A stretch of DNA of 64,000 nt. It comes from Timema cristinae (Eukaryota > Arthropoda > Insecta > Phasmatodea > Timematidae). The position numbers and the translations under genes were made by a program. Position 1 is the first letter of the stretch; each line of letters starts with the position of its first letter. Location of the stretch: assembly GCA_039000515.1 (NCBI GenBank), contig JBCFYV010009882.1, positions 48,807,639-48,871,638 of the forward strand, read 5' to 3'. The notes under the pieces were generated by a model. It was given only the letters and a program-made list of their open reading frames with translations. It did not search any database and had not been told where the DNA came from. Shown piece after piece: positions 44,611-56,112 of this stretch.

Positions 44611-44914
44611 TTAACTATAACTGCTCCGGACTGAACATGGAGCATGTCTGCAGCATAACAGATAACAGGTTCCGCATAATCTTTGAAGATCGAAACGAAG
44701 CTGCTTATTCCAACGCTTTGTCCCGGTGATCGTCGTTTCCCAGAAGTTCTCTAGTCTGGCAAGCCTCATTGTAAGTTTCGCACACCCTTCCATCAACTGT
44801 TCTCAAATCAACGAATGATGTTGAACCTTTTACTTCGTGCAGTAACCGTCGCAGGTGAAAGCATTCAAAGCGGTTTGGGTGGACGGTGTACACCGGGCCA
44901 AGGGCATTGCTCAA
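44611..44914 (-). pseudogene. Helitron-2 fragment between Rep and helicase
   Basis: VYTVHPNRFECFHLRRLLHE, VKGSTSFVDLRTVDGRVCET and YNEACQTRELLGNDDHRDKA match the block before the helicase in Helitron-1 (VHPSNDECFYMRLLLVNVRG). The reading then changes frame at about 44705. Confidence 0.8.
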
Positions 44915-45895
44915 CTTAATCCCGCTTGTTCTGGTACATTTTGACCATGTCTACGTCGGTTTTAAGTCTTGTCTCCACTGTTCCATGTGTACTACTTTGG
45001 GACTTGGTTGTACGGTAGTGTGCGCGCAAACTCATCTCGGATGCAAGGTCTGAAGAAAGACGTGAGTGTCATTTCTTGAGGTGCTTAGGCCCGTTCAGCT
45101 GCATTTTCTGTTGTGAAGTAGACGCTTTGGCCGTTCTATAGATGGGTGCATAGATGAATAGCTATGAGCTGTCACTCGTGGATAAGAAAGCTTAGTATTT
45201 TCCACACCACTTCGTTGCTACTTATGTATCTTCCCATTTCATGCTGATGAATTTCATTAAGTTCATTGTCTACAGTTATGACATCAAACACGGCCCTGTC
45301 GGATCTCTTATTTACATATTTGCAAACATACTTGATTTCCTTGACAGAATTGCAATATTCTACGTTGATATGAGCGTTGAAAACTTTTTATAAAAGGGGA
45401 CAATACGGAACAATCCACTTATTGTCCACACGCACTTCCTATCCTTGAACATTTATGTTTCCGTTAAATCCTCCGTCTTGTGAGCTTCTAAGGCGATACA
45501 GTGGATATCCGTCCTGCCCCATCTGAGTCTCTTTCATAAAACGTAGAGGGTATTACTTTGTGCATAATACATCCCTCATGCATGGAGAGTGGTGATATCT
45601 GCATCCACAGGGACCATGCCCCATCTGCTTCGTTATCGTACTAAAAAGTTATGGGTTTTCTTCTGGATCGGGGAATTCCACACTGATGAAGTCACCAACT
45701 TTGTGCACGTGTAAGGTGTGTCTGAGCCAAACCAGAATGTGTGCATGAGTAGTCCGCGCTTCTGTCACTCTATCGTATAAAAATGACACCGAACTTCACC
45801 AAAATCTTCGCCATTGTCAAGAGACCCATGAGTGCCTTGTCTTCTGATGAAAAACTCTTGTCGATTAATCATGATGATCCTGGGGTTTTGTCCGT

Positions 45896-46270
45896 CTAAA
45901 AGTTCTTTATCTCTGTCCAATTCGGATTCCACATGAAGGTGATGAAGGAGTCTGGTCTACCGTAGTTTCGCACATAGGTCATGGCATATTGAGTACGCTT
46001 GTGCAAACACCTGGGACCATCGGTAAATCTAGAAGGCAATATGATCAACTTGCCCATGTCATCAAAATATCCATAGTTGATGATGGCATCCCTCAAATGC
46101 GCATACTGTTCCACTCTTGGTGTCCTCTGGTTAAGTCGAATGTACCTCATTCTTTCAGATTCAATCTTAGCATACATGTCTACAATAAAATGTTGAAACA
46201 GGCCTCTGCTTTGCAGTAAAATGTTGAAACTTGAACGGTGCATCATCAATCTGTAAGCATTGAACTCCAT
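45896..46270 (-). pseudogene. Helitron-2 Rep domain fragment
   Basis: MEFNAYRLMMHRSSFNILLQ, VDMYAKIESERMRYIRLNQ, YVRNYGRPDSFITFMWNPNW. It aligns with the Helitron-1 exon 3 start. FTCNP of the motif has become FMWNP. Upstream, minus-strand codons read NKKISAMEFNAYR without an intron but with one TAA. Confidence 0.83.
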
Positions 46271-46406
46271 AGCAGAAATCTTCTTGTTTTACAGCATTCC
46301 TGTAGTTGAGTTTCTTTTTCGCATTTGAAAATTATATCCATCATCACTCTGCCAAACAAATCAATGGATAGTGCAGCGCATCATAAGCCCAGTGCGTATC
46401 GGGAGT

Positions 46407-46862
46407 TCATTTGATGGTTCCACATCTTTCTTCTAAAACTATGTCTCTTGCTCCATGTTGTTCTCCGGCCATTATTACAGCCACTTCCGCTGTCGTCAGT
46501 GCATTTAATCGTCTTTCATATTCGCCTCGTGGGTTTTTTTCTGCTAAGATAACCAGCTTTAAATGGGCTTTGATCTTTTCCATGGCCGATTTTAAGCAAT
46601 GGACGTAGGAGTTTTCACGATTCAACATGTCCTGCAACTGAAGTACTAAGCCTTGTCTCATTTGTGGCACATTCCCGCAACACTGATCTCCTTGCTGTGG
46701 ACTGTCGCCAACAGAATATACTTGCATAAAATTATGATCTTCATTCGGTAGAGGCTGTAGACTCCCGATATGATGATATACTTGGCCCTGAATCCTGAAC
46801 ATCAGCTTGGAACCTGGCTCTCTAATTTCTTTATAGTGCCGAAAGAGTTCATCTGGAAGCAT
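46407..46862 (-). pseudogene. Helitron-2 N-terminal Helitron domain fragment
   Basis: GSKLMFRIQGQVYHHIGSLQ, FMQVYSVGDSPQQGDQCC, HLKLVILAEKNPRGEYERRL, VAVIMAGEQHGARDIVLEER. Matches Helitron-1 exon 2 and reads straight across the position of Helitron-1 intron 1. Confidence 0.84.
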
Positions 46863-47086
46863 GAATTATAACGTCGGATATTTTGCAGGAAATGTTTAGC
46901 CTCCATGGTATCACCAATCAGGAAAAAACGTATGGGCTTGGGAGGATCCATTAACGGTATCAGTTGAACCGTTCTTCCGCTGAAGCACATACACGGGGCT
47001 TCGCCTTTTCGCTTCCTTGCTTCACAGTGTTGGCAAGCTAGAGACATTGATCCTATAAAACACAGAGGATTGAAGGCATAATCCAC
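46802..47086 (-). pseudogene. Helitron-2 zinc-finger fragment
   Basis: SMSLACQHCEARKRKGEAPC then MCFSGRTVQL, PPKPIRFFLIG and YNSCFQMNSFGT, equivalent to Helitron-1 exon 1. The last residues after MNSFGT are out of frame. Confidence 0.84.
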
Positions 47087-47129
47087 TGACGGGTCATAAT
47101 CAAAAACTGAAATCTCTAAAGTTCTTCAG

Positions 47130-47521
47130 ATGCTGATTCTTGCAGTAGTTGTTGCATTTCTATTTTGCTGTAGTCTTGATTGTCTTTCTGGGATTGTTTT
47201 CTCTTCTCTTCTTCTTTCATGGCTTTCTCTGTCTTCTCTTTGTCTTGATTCTCTTTCTGGAGTTGATTCCGCTTCTCTTCTTGTTTGCTATCTTTCTTTG
47301 CTCTGTTGTTGTCTTGATTCTCTTTCTAGGGTGGATTCCGCTTCTCTTCTTCTTTGTTGTCTTTCTCTGCTCTGTTGTTGTCTTGATTCTCTTTCTGGGG
47401 ATGATTCCGCTTCTCTCTTTCTCTGCTCTGTTGTTGTCTTTATTCTCTTTCTAGGATGGATTCCACTTTTCTTCTTCTTTGTTGTCGTTCTCTGTTTTCT
47501 TCTTGACGATTTCGTAAACAT
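47130..47521 (-). repeat. 69-bp coding-type repeat in the Helitron-2 N-terminus
   Basis: On the minus strand about four to five 23-residue units of type RREAESTLERESRQQQSKER. Repeat starts on the plus strand at 47174, 47243, 47312 and 47381 are exactly 69 bp apart. A TAG interrupts one unit. The most likely start is ATG at 47521 (MFTKSSRRKQR). Reading frames on the plus strand here are shadows. Confidence 0.88.
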
Positions 47522-47559
47522 TTTCCGAGTAGTTTTAGCGGCACCGTATTTTTATCACA

Positions 47560-48540
47560 GTAAAAATAAAAATGTTATGTTATATTCTATTTAAAGACCA
47601 AACACTTCGGTGTTGGATAATCGGCCAGAAAATCTAAAATAAAAAACGTGTAATACAAAAAGAAATACAATATAATGTAAAAATTTATATGTCTAACTTC
47701 AATATAAGAATAAGTGAATGAAATGAATATCGGGTAAATATTTAACCTTATCCTGACACGCAAACCTTTGACAATATAGTATAAAAATGTATATTTCTAA
47801 CTAAAATATAAGAATAAGTGGATGAAATAAATATCAGGAACATATAATACAAAAAGAAATACAATATATAATATAAAAATGTATATATATAACTTAAAAG
47901 ATGAGAATAAGTGAATGAATTGAACCTTAAGCTTACACGCAATTCATTCGAAGTGTTGATTTGCAGTCTCGTTGCAACTGTACTGCCATCTAAACATATT
48001 AGGCATTGCTGTACTGCCAGCTACAGATTCAAAATGAAACGTTATCTTTTAAACGTGTTGTCTTAAACTGTTTTTTCCTTGTCGACTTCGTACACATTAT
48101 AAAAAATACATATCTAACTAAAAGATAAGAATAAGGGATTTAAATGAATATCGAGAACATATAAAACAAAAGAAATACATTAAATATAATTTAAAAATGT
48201 ATATATCTAGCTTAAAAGATAATAATAAGTGAATGAAATGAATATCGAGTAAATATTTAACCCTACCCTGACACGCAAATCATTGACAATATTATATAAA
48301 AATGTATACATCTAACTAAAAGATAAGAATAGGTGAATTAATTGAACCTTCCCCTTACACACAAATCATTCGAAGTGTTGATTTGCAGTCTTGTTGCAAC
48401 TGTGATGCCATCTACAGATTCAAAATGAAACTTTATCTCTGAAACATGTTGTCTTTCTCTGTCTTCTCCTTGACGATTTCGTAAACATTTTTTCACGAGG
48501 ATATTTTTATTACAGTTATCTCTGAAACGTAATTCTAAAC
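47560..48540 (-). repeat. Helitron-2 leader: long and short tandem duplications
   Basis: A block of about 330 bp at 47660-47990 recurs at about 48167-48410 (both with tcgaagtgttgatttgcagt). Each contains shorter copies of a motif like aaaatgtatatatctaactt followed by agaataagtgaatgaa. A third module, cttgacgatttcgtaaac, which holds the start codon at 47521, recurs at 48470-48488 and, worn, near 48090. Confidence 0.85.
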
Positions 48541-48784
48541 CAGATTAACAATGTTTCTTAAAAAATTTGTTAAAAATAGCCTGATTAAAAAGCTAATAAA
48601 AATTTAAAAATCCGGCTTCGAGGTGCATTTGGACTCCCTTCCGTCCACCTATGTTGAGAAGTTCAGATCACTGCGAGCTGTAGATTTGGCTGGGAATTGC
48701 ACACAAACAAAAACAAAGACAAACACTTCCCTTTATTAATATAGATTGCTTTAACAGTCTTGATTACATTTCACTTATAAATAG

Positions 48785-48860
48785 TGGCTGGCATCTTGGT
48801 CTAGTGGTCAGCATTTCTGGCTACTAATATAAAGGTCTCGAGCTATTCTCAGTAGCCCCA
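48785..48860 (+). mobile_element. SINE-D type tRNA-like fragment
   Basis: ggcatcttggtctagtggtc (A-box region), then a worn B box (ggtctcgagctattctcag). It lies just outside the Helitron-2 5' end. Confidence 0.5.
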
Positions 48861-50190
48861 TAGCTTTATTTCCTGAAAGAGAATAGTTGCCATGGTCTAT
48901 ATGATTATACTTAAGTTAAATTTAAGACTTTAACTGGTGCCACATAATCGTCATCATCATCATTGGAGCGAAGTAACTGCTCCTATATGGTGTCCCAACT
49001 TCAGAGAATGTTTATATATCCGCCATTGCCAGTAGAAGACCAGTCTCTCCTACAAACCCAGGTGGCATACGCTAAGAAAAAATAGCTTATATACAGTAAG
49101 GTATGTATTTATAGCTTATAAAGTCCTATACCCCTGTGAATAATAAGATTATGACTATGTGGTTTTTTTAATTCTTAAAACTCCCAACTTTCCTAATATG
49201 TATTCTATAATACGATTCCTTTTAAATTTTACAAGCTTACTTTCCTTTATTTCACTATGGTTTAGCTTATAAGATAGGGTCATAGTGTAATCTGACAAAG
49301 TAAGACTGTTACATTTAATTGTAGAGAGGTAGACACATTACTATAACTTATATATCATATAGTCAACAATAATATTATTAACAATAAAATATATTACTGA
49401 TTTTTTAATTTGCTATTTTAAAATACTGTATTACTAACCTCTGTTAATATTTAATATTATATTATGCACCACATAGAAGTTAATATTATCTTATTTAAAG
49501 ATATATAAAGAGAGATAAATAGAGAAACACAGAAAGGAGAAAGTTTGTCAATTATAATTTGCATAGTTTATTAAATAATCCTATTTTTGAGACCCATTTT
49601 AAATTTTCATAACGTTTAGTGTAAGATAATGCGAGTAAAATTTGTTAGTATAACCTTTATTTTAATTTTTTCTGAGATATAACGATGGTAAATTAGTAGA
49701 ATGGAAGCAGTTTGTCCCATCTGTTTTCTCAACACGATCCTATAGAGACCTTCACCTTTTCTTTCCCTACTTAAGTGCTAATTTAAATGTTAATTAATAA
49801 CTCAAGGACTAACAAAGATACGTTCCTCTTAATAGGGTCCTCATTATTATTTATTAATGGTTAGTTTTTTCAAGCTCTAGACACAGCCTAAGAGGGATTA
49901 ATGTATGTGATTAGAATTTTAGAGAGTTCTGAATCAACTGTTTACACACTAAATGTAGGCTAGAAAATATTTGAGCCATTAACATGGCTAAAGAAGGGGT
50001 GATCATAAAGAACGATTACGTTCTAAGAAGGGTGGGTTCATTTATCATGCTCTATGGCTTACTAGCCATCTTAGTTACTGTCATATTTACACTAGTGGCT
50101 TGACCTCGGTACTCTTGAGGTAAATTGCTCGTTTCAGGACTGACGCTCGTGACCCCAGCTGGGGTCGACAGATTTTTTATGAATGATAAG
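48861..50190. other. Intergenic, nothing recognised
   Basis: About 1.3 kb, AT-rich, no supported gene. Confidence 0.55.
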
Positions 50191-50194
50191 AATC

Positions 50195-50325
50195 AGTGGC
50201 ACAACTTTCTTCAATAATAACCTTATCTCCTAACATCTATAATCAAATTGTATCCTAGCCTCAATAACCACCTTGTTTCCTAATCTCAATAATCTTCTTG
50301 TCTCCAGACCTCAATACTAACTCTC
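50195..50325 (+). repeat. Short degenerate tandem repeat, about 35 bp unit
   Basis: Four units with ctcaataaccaccttgtttc-like sequence, variable between copies. Confidence 0.65.
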
Positions 50326-50749
50326 ATCATAAGTCTATACACATAATATATATAAGTATGTTACTTGAAATATTTATACTGGTTATTTATAAATTTAAGT
50401 AGTAAACTGCTCTAAATATGTAAAATATACCCATTTAATTATACTTGTAAAATATTTACCTACATGCCAAAACTTGTAGGAAATACTCCCTGATATACAA
50501 CTAATATAAACTAAGAGTAACTTTATATATCAAAACTATAATCTTACTTTGTAAGAAAAAATTGTAAATTATGAACTTTTATTAATTGTAATAACAAGTG
50601 TTTACTTGTTCCTTTACAAAATCTAATTTTTTGATTTATTACAAGTTGAAAGTGAATTCTTTTGTAAATTATAGATTCGTAGCTTTATGAAACAACCCCC
50701 AAGTGGCAATCCTGTTTCAATTAACGCCTAACATTTAGGTGGGAGATTA

Positions 50750-51120
50750 AGGGACGCTATACAAGGCATGCGGTTTTTTTTTCAATTCTTATAAATATTC
50801 TTTTTTTTTTGCCAAAATATATCGAATATCGCTTCAGTACAAACACAAGTTTAATTTTCTTCATATGGGGGATATCAATATTTGTTGAATATTTGTCATT
50901 AGGATATAAGCCCTAGATATCAAATATTTTAAATTATGATAAAATGTTGTCATTTAAACTCCAAGACACAATTGAGAGATATTTAAAAAAAATTGATATC
51001 GCCAGTAAATAAAATTAAACTACATGTTTGTACTGTCACATTATTTGATTAATTTTGTTTAAAACCAATTTTTGATATAACAGCAGAAACACATAACTTT
51101 TCTTGCGTCCCACACGTACC
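50750..51120. mobile_element. Foldback element (family G), second copy
   Basis: Left arm ttaagggacgctat...ttcagtacaaacacaagttt, right arm reverse complement gtgggacgcaagaa...gacagtacaaacatgtagtt. Internal blocks (tttaattttcttcatatg) match the copy at 12025-12415. Confidence 0.65.
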
Positions 51121-51419
51121 CAAAATAAGGATGAGGATAGTTGTTTGGAGCAGGGGTCGGCAAATCATCGATCACGCAAAAATAATTCTATAGTCATTAA
51201 GAGTTGACATTTGTGTATTCTAAGATTGCAAATATATAAAGGACATTAAAATAATATTTGAGTGTAAACTAAATAACCTTGATCAGTCATAATCGGTAGA
51301 GTTATAAGAAGATTGGAAGTATACTCTATATTTATGCTATCTTTTTCCTAGAATGGAGGGTATATACATATTTAAGGAGGTTTGATTTTAAGGAATAAAT
51401 AAAAAATATAAGGTAAATA

Positions 51420-52420
51420 AATGGTAAGGAACTCCGCATGGACTTTCTCGCTCTACTGTTTGAAAATGGAGATATTTACTCAAAGCTCGTAATATATGTG
51501 AAATGAAATAATATACACTAGCAAACCCAATCATAAATGGCACTCTACTTATGCAAAACTTTTTTTTTAGTCCCGGTTTTAAATTTTATAATTTTGTTTT
51601 TAAAGAATTAATGTCTTCATTTGTATGTTTGGACCGTTAAAAAAAGATCAATGTTGGGTCAACAAGAGTCAACACTTCGTATTAAAATTTCAAACTTCCA
51701 GTTAAAATTTTCGACAATTTATTAGGTGTTGTAAATCTTCATGCCATCGCGTTGCTATTAAATTCCTCATTTATAAATTTTGAACAATAAAAAATGTAAA
51801 TATTGACTATTGAGTCTAAAACGGATATAGATCATTGTTGTACAAACATTTCTCCTAAGAGGTTTAAGGAAAACCAACATAAACTTTTAGAGACTTACTT
51901 ATATTTAATTACTCTATGACATCGGACAGTTATTGCGTTAAAACTTAAGTAGTGTCTCTTTACAACTAAAGCTCACAAAATTGTATTAATATATTTGCCA
52001 ATACCTAAAAAACTGTTGGATTTATAAAAATATGTTTCATTTAAAAGTTTTTTTATTTTTAATAGTACTACAATTTTTCAATGATAAGTTATATAGTATC
52101 TCAAATAGTTGCGGAGATACGGAAGATTCTGCTTCTGTAAAGTACCCTAAAATTCATTTTCGTGATAAAATGAAAATATCCAGTTTATTTATAATCTTAA
52201 TCAACGCCTATATACGAATTTTAATCAAAATCGTTAGAGTCGAATTTGAGAAAATCGATTTTTTCTCTTTTCGTCTTTTCTTAAACTACTCTTAATTTTA
52301 AGTTTAAACAGACACACAGACAGACGTAACTGTAAGGCCACTTATTAGGGTTTGGGGTGTCTTGAGACGTCGACATCTATTAACATTTAAGGTTAGATTT
52401 TCTTTTGCGGTCACAATACT
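51420..52420 (-). repeat. Composite repeat D/E, uninterrupted copy
   Basis: Reverse complement: D part ending gcaaatatattaatacaatt, then E part to agcgagaaagtccatgcgg and accatttatttacc. It is collinear with 32105-33316 and lacks the SINE-B there. An 87-codon frame at 52032-52295 (+) is a shadow of the repeat. Confidence 0.75.
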
Positions 52421-52990
52421 TTTACCTTTTGTGTTCGAAAAGTTAAAACATATGTAAATCTTTAGGTATAGCTTGAAAGTTATAGGTTTTATAAAAATAT
52501 TCTTCTTATAAAATATTTGTAATATAAAAAGACCTACATATTTTTAATAATAAGTAATTTCATTTCTCAAATAGTTTAGGATATATTATAAAAAAAGGTA
52601 ATTTACGCATCAGACCGAAGCCCTTAAATTCATTTTTCCGAAATATTGAGGGAAGCCATTTTGTTTGGAATATTTATTAATGCTAATAAATGAAATTTAA
52701 TCAAAATCGTTCGAACCGATTTTGAGAAAATCAACTTATTCTCTTTTTGCGTTAGATATCCAATTCCAAAAAACTCCTCGGGGCAACTCTATGAAAAGAT
52801 ACCAAGTTTTAACCTGATCGGTAAAATAGTTTAGGCTCTAGTTGGAGACAGACAGACGGAAATTCAAAAACAACTTTTTTGGATTCGGGGGGGGGGGGAA
52901 GGGCCATGAAACTTCAAGATTCATCAAAATCTTAAGTTAAATTTTTTTTGACGATCTTAATACTTTCTCTACCTGTAATATAGTGAGAAA
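52421..52990 (-). repeat. Dispersed repeat D, second unit in tandem
   Basis: Reverse complement of a full D unit: atcaaaatcgttcgaaccga, taccaagttttaacctgatc, gacagacagacgg, a run of ten or more G, and the junction hairpin tactttctcta / tagtgagaaagta at 52960-52990. Confidence 0.75.
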
Positions 52991-53160
52991 GTAACAAAAA
53001 AGAATGGAGAGGAGAAAGAATGGGAGATTGTGGGGCCTTTGATAAGTATATAGGAATAACTGAGTCCTAAAGATGGACGACCTTTGGTTTAGAGTATGTG
53101 AATCCGAGTGAGTAGGGAGAGGAAAAGAATAAACTAGCGTGAAAAAAATACATGTAGATA

Positions 53161-53268
53161 AGCATCCCCAGTGCACCTGGCCAGGAATCGAACTTCAACC
53201 TCCTCGTCACTGGAATTCCAGTCTATTGTGAAACTGACGTATACGCAGCTATGGCAGATAATATACCA
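53161..53268 (-). mobile_element. SINE-C head fragment
   Basis: Reverse of ggccaggaatcgaacttcaa (B box) with cctcgtcactggaattccag and a worn A-box region. Confidence 0.55.
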
Positions 53269-53780
53269 TGTATAGTCCTGGATACAGACCGTTTTGAAAA
53301 TATTGAGAGCTGTTTCGAAGGCTGCATGGTATTAAGAGCGTGCATCTCGTGCCAATCAATTCTGTGATACAGTCGACTAGAAATCGTAAGTTTACATTAA
53401 CACTATTACACTTGGATCATTTTTGATTAAACATCAATTGAGATAAAGAGTTAATAGCCTAAAAGTTTCTAATACTGAACTTTATTGAAATAAATTAAAT
53501 TATATTTGAGTAAAAACTACATTGAAAAAGCCGTTTTTGACCATTTTAGAATGGTTTCACATATAAGCACTATGAACAAATCTTCATTCTGTCATAATAG
53601 GGACGTGCTGTATTTATTATCAATAAACTCTGTCGCTTTGTACATTATCGTCACCGCGGAAAATTTCGAGTATGCATTCGAATAAGATTGCACTGCACAC
53701 TTTTCTGGCATATTGTAGGTATTTTCCTTTCCTTTTAACACCCGTACTTCACGCGAGCCGGGAGTTGAGTTGGGCCTGAA

Positions 53781-53940
53781 ATGATGAACGCTCTTAAGGC
53801 GCTATTATTGCAATATATGAGACTGCCAATGACGTGGAGATCGTGGTTCGATACTGGTCGTGTGTATTGAGTTTGGTTTTCCTAAATGGTTTCCCACTCT
53901 CTCTCACCACGCAAATATGGCTACACTTCTTTTATGTTTT
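53781..53940 (+). mobile_element. SINE-C copy, 3' truncated
   Basis: Head cgctcttaaggcgct, B box gtggttcgatactgg, body ggttttcctaaatggtttcc. It stops near 53940. Confidence 0.65.
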
Positions 53941-54318
53941 ATTTGCTATAAGACTATACTTTTGTGGTCTCATAGTTTTCTTCAGATGACGTCAGTTTCA
54001 AGTAGCTGTAGACAAAACATTTTTAAATAAATATACTATAACAATTTTTGTGTATTAAGATGAGTATAGATCGAGTCAATTTTAGAAACAGGTCAAGCTG
54101 GTGTAATGGTTTGCAATCGTAACTCTGAGTCGGGTTCAATCATGACCTCTTAAACTATGGTGTTTAATTTTCTTCATTTAGTGATTTTCCATTTTCACAC
54201 AACGTAAAGTCTCGTTACTTAAAATATTCTAACCCATTGGGTGCCTTAAGGTTAGGTTGAAATTATCAGATAGATTAACTAACACTACGGTGATTAGCAC
54301 AAATAACATCTCTTCCAG

Positions 54319-54579
54319 GTGACATATAAGGTTGAATCCGTTTCAAACGGACTCAACGCGTCGCCTTGTGGTGTAATGCAACCTAAACAGACAATGCCTG
54401 AGGCAGTCGTCCTTCCGAACAGTGATTGGTGCTGGGTTGAAACAGACCACGCAATGGCTATAGGCGTACAAGAGGATAGACTACACCAAAGCCTACCATT
54501 GAGATATACGTTTGCAGGCTGCCTCCGACTGTTGTTTGGTGAAGCGAAAAATACAAAACAATACACACACAAAATATAG
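54319..54579 (+). CDS. Candidate exon, unknown product
   Basis: A less AT-rich island in AT-rich surroundings. After tctcttccag (possible splice acceptor ending at 54318) a frame is open to 54579: VTYKVESVSNGLNASPCGVM, then VLPNSDWCWVETDHAMAIGV and PLRYTFAGCLRLLFG. A possible donor, gtgaag, follows at about 54538. There is no ATG near the start, so it could only be an internal exon. The opposite strand is also open over 150 codons, which weakens the coding argument. I recognise no family. It could equally be a fragment of an unrecognised transposon. Confidence 0.2.
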   Translation: MTYKVESVSNGLNASPCGVMQPKQTMPEAVVLPNSDWCWVETDHAMAIGVQEDRLHQSLPLRYTFAGCLRLLFGEAKNTKQYTHKI

Positions 54580-56014
54580 AAGCATACGAACGAATGGACA
54601 AACAAATACATGTTAGCTAGCACACAGAGTAGATTATGTGTGGGTGGGTGTTTGTGTAAAGAAGGCTCTGAGAACATGAAAGTGACACTATACTGGGCCA
54701 AAATACGAGCGTTCTCAAAAAGAAAAAGTAAACTGTCTGTACTCACAATTCAGTAAGCTGGTAGCTTGAAATAATCTCAAACAGGATTCAAACATAAATT
54801 AATACTTTTCTATGGGTATAATATAGAGCCGATTGCTAACTGCAGGTCACTCAGATGGAGGGTTTGGGTGGACAGAATTCTTATAAGATAAAATAACTTA
54901 TGAGTTAGGTGAGGAAATAATCAAATATTAATACATATAGGTAGTTCTCCTATAATATGGTAGTTGTGTTCCGGAAAAACATTGCGTTATTGAACAGTCA
55001 CTTATATATAATATTATTTAAACAGGAAACATAGTTTATAGGGTGGTAGAAAATTATTTTAGAAAAAAACAGAAATAACTATCTAGATTACATAAAGCAG
55101 AATAAACTGTACAGATGAAAACAATAAGTGTAATATAGTATCGAGCTTGAAACACACTGAAGCAGGTGCAATTACAGCACTATTGGCGGAGAAAGAAGGT
55201 ATTATGCGCGGGAAATCGCGTAATAGCTATCTCGGAACCACATTATAGAAAAATTATCCTTATTCCGCTGATTTCTTTGTATCAAAATCAGGTACTAAAA
55301 ACATGCGTTATAAGAGAACACCTTGTAATTGTTAATACACCCCCCTTTTACATTTAGATATAAAAACACTCTTAAAGTTTAGTTTAAAAAAATAATAGAT
55401 TGGGTTTAACCATTTGGCAATTTCGAGTCGATCTTCTCTCTAAATAATGTATTATTCTAATCTAAGGAATAATACTGTTAATACAAAACTGTAAAAAATA
55501 TTTCTATAATTGCTGAAACTGTTCTTTGCTTTAGTTTTAAACATCAGATGAAATCAACTGATACAAATGGTGGTGAAGCTTAATATACTGTTTTATCCAA
55601 TGAATAGGTGATACATCTCGAACCAAGTATCACATTGTAGCAAGTTTTTCTGTATTCAGTTCTCACTAGTATACATTGGATATAGGTGATAATTATTTTA
55701 CCTTATTTAAAAATTACAGAAAACTCAATTCGTCTGAAACATTTTTTCCCACTTGCTTTAGAACCATGGGAAGACTCAAGCAAATTATTAGTACACCAAA
55801 TTAAACTCGATTATAGGGTGTGAACATCACAAATTTAGATCAATAATATCCTAACATTTATTTAAATCCATTAAAGTTGTTTTTAAATTTTACAATTTTG
55901 AAAAAGTTAGTCGTTAACATTGCTTTGAGATAAAACACATTAATTTTTCTGATATATCTAAATATAATTGTATTGTTAAATTTAATAAATATAATTTACT
56001 AATGGTGTTCTTTT
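54580..56014. other. Intergenic; possible worn DNA transposon at 54940-55345
   Basis: ctcctataatatggtag with ccggaaaaacattgcgttat on the left, and related inverted sequence on the right (aacgcatgttttt, ttctcttataacg in reverse), hint at an old element. Ends could not be fixed. Confidence 0.3.
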
Positions 56015-56029
56015 AAAAAATATATCATA

Positions 56030-56112
56030 CATTTGGGCCTACAGCTTAGCTCAGTCTGTAGTGTGTCTGCCTAATTGATAATAGGGCCCCAGGTTTGGCT
56101 CCTGGTACGATC
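56030..56112 (+). mobile_element. 83-bp tRNA-like retroposon
   Basis: A box cttagctcagtctgtagtg, T arm ccaggtttggctcctgg (5-bp stem, B box) and little else. The perfect 15-bp duplication aaaaaatatatcata is at 56015-56029 and 56113-56127. It is a reverse-transcribed and inserted tRNA-like RNA, or a minimal SINE, not a working tRNA gene: no clear acceptor stem. Confidence 0.85.

Larger units (their letters stand above)
42986..47521 (-). pseudogene. Helitron-2 RepHel transposase pseudogene, intronless
   Basis: Same domain order as Helitron-1, in many broken pieces. In order: RE-rich N-terminus (47521-47130), zinc finger MSLACQHCEARKRKGEAPC (about 47040), RIQGQVYHHIGSLQPLP (about 46800), ITFMWNPNWTEI (Rep motif 1, about 45910), an HAH triad out of frame (about 45750), KYVCKYVNKRSD (two-tyrosine motif, about 45335), Walker A DAPGGAGKTFL (about 44255), DECTMSHK (about 44010), AGDFRQTLPVIP, and the last helicase motifs to TAA at 42986. 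Visible nonsense changes include LIV-TGA-DECT (about 44020) and INKA-TAA-GQ (about 43143). The sequence runs through both Helitron-1 intron sites without an intron. Confidence 0.88.
42325..48745 (-). mobile_element. Helitron-2, complete ends, decayed
   Basis: Minus-strand 5' end TCTATATTAATAAAGGGAAG at 48745, preceded by host A. The 3' end is ggcaacgccgtgcgggattg then CTAG, ending at 42325 and followed by host T. An imperfect stem (gcaa..cc/gg..ttgc) precedes CTAG. Both termini and the A/T target fit the Helitron rule. The 6,421-bp element holds a RepHel pseudogene with many stops and shifts, a repeated leader and a repeated 3' region. Confidence 0.9.

Noticed and set aside
47130..47594. 154-codon Ser/Leu/Cys-rich frame (+), membrane-protein-like
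   Set aside because: Antisense shadow of the RE-rich 69-bp repeat of Helitron-2.
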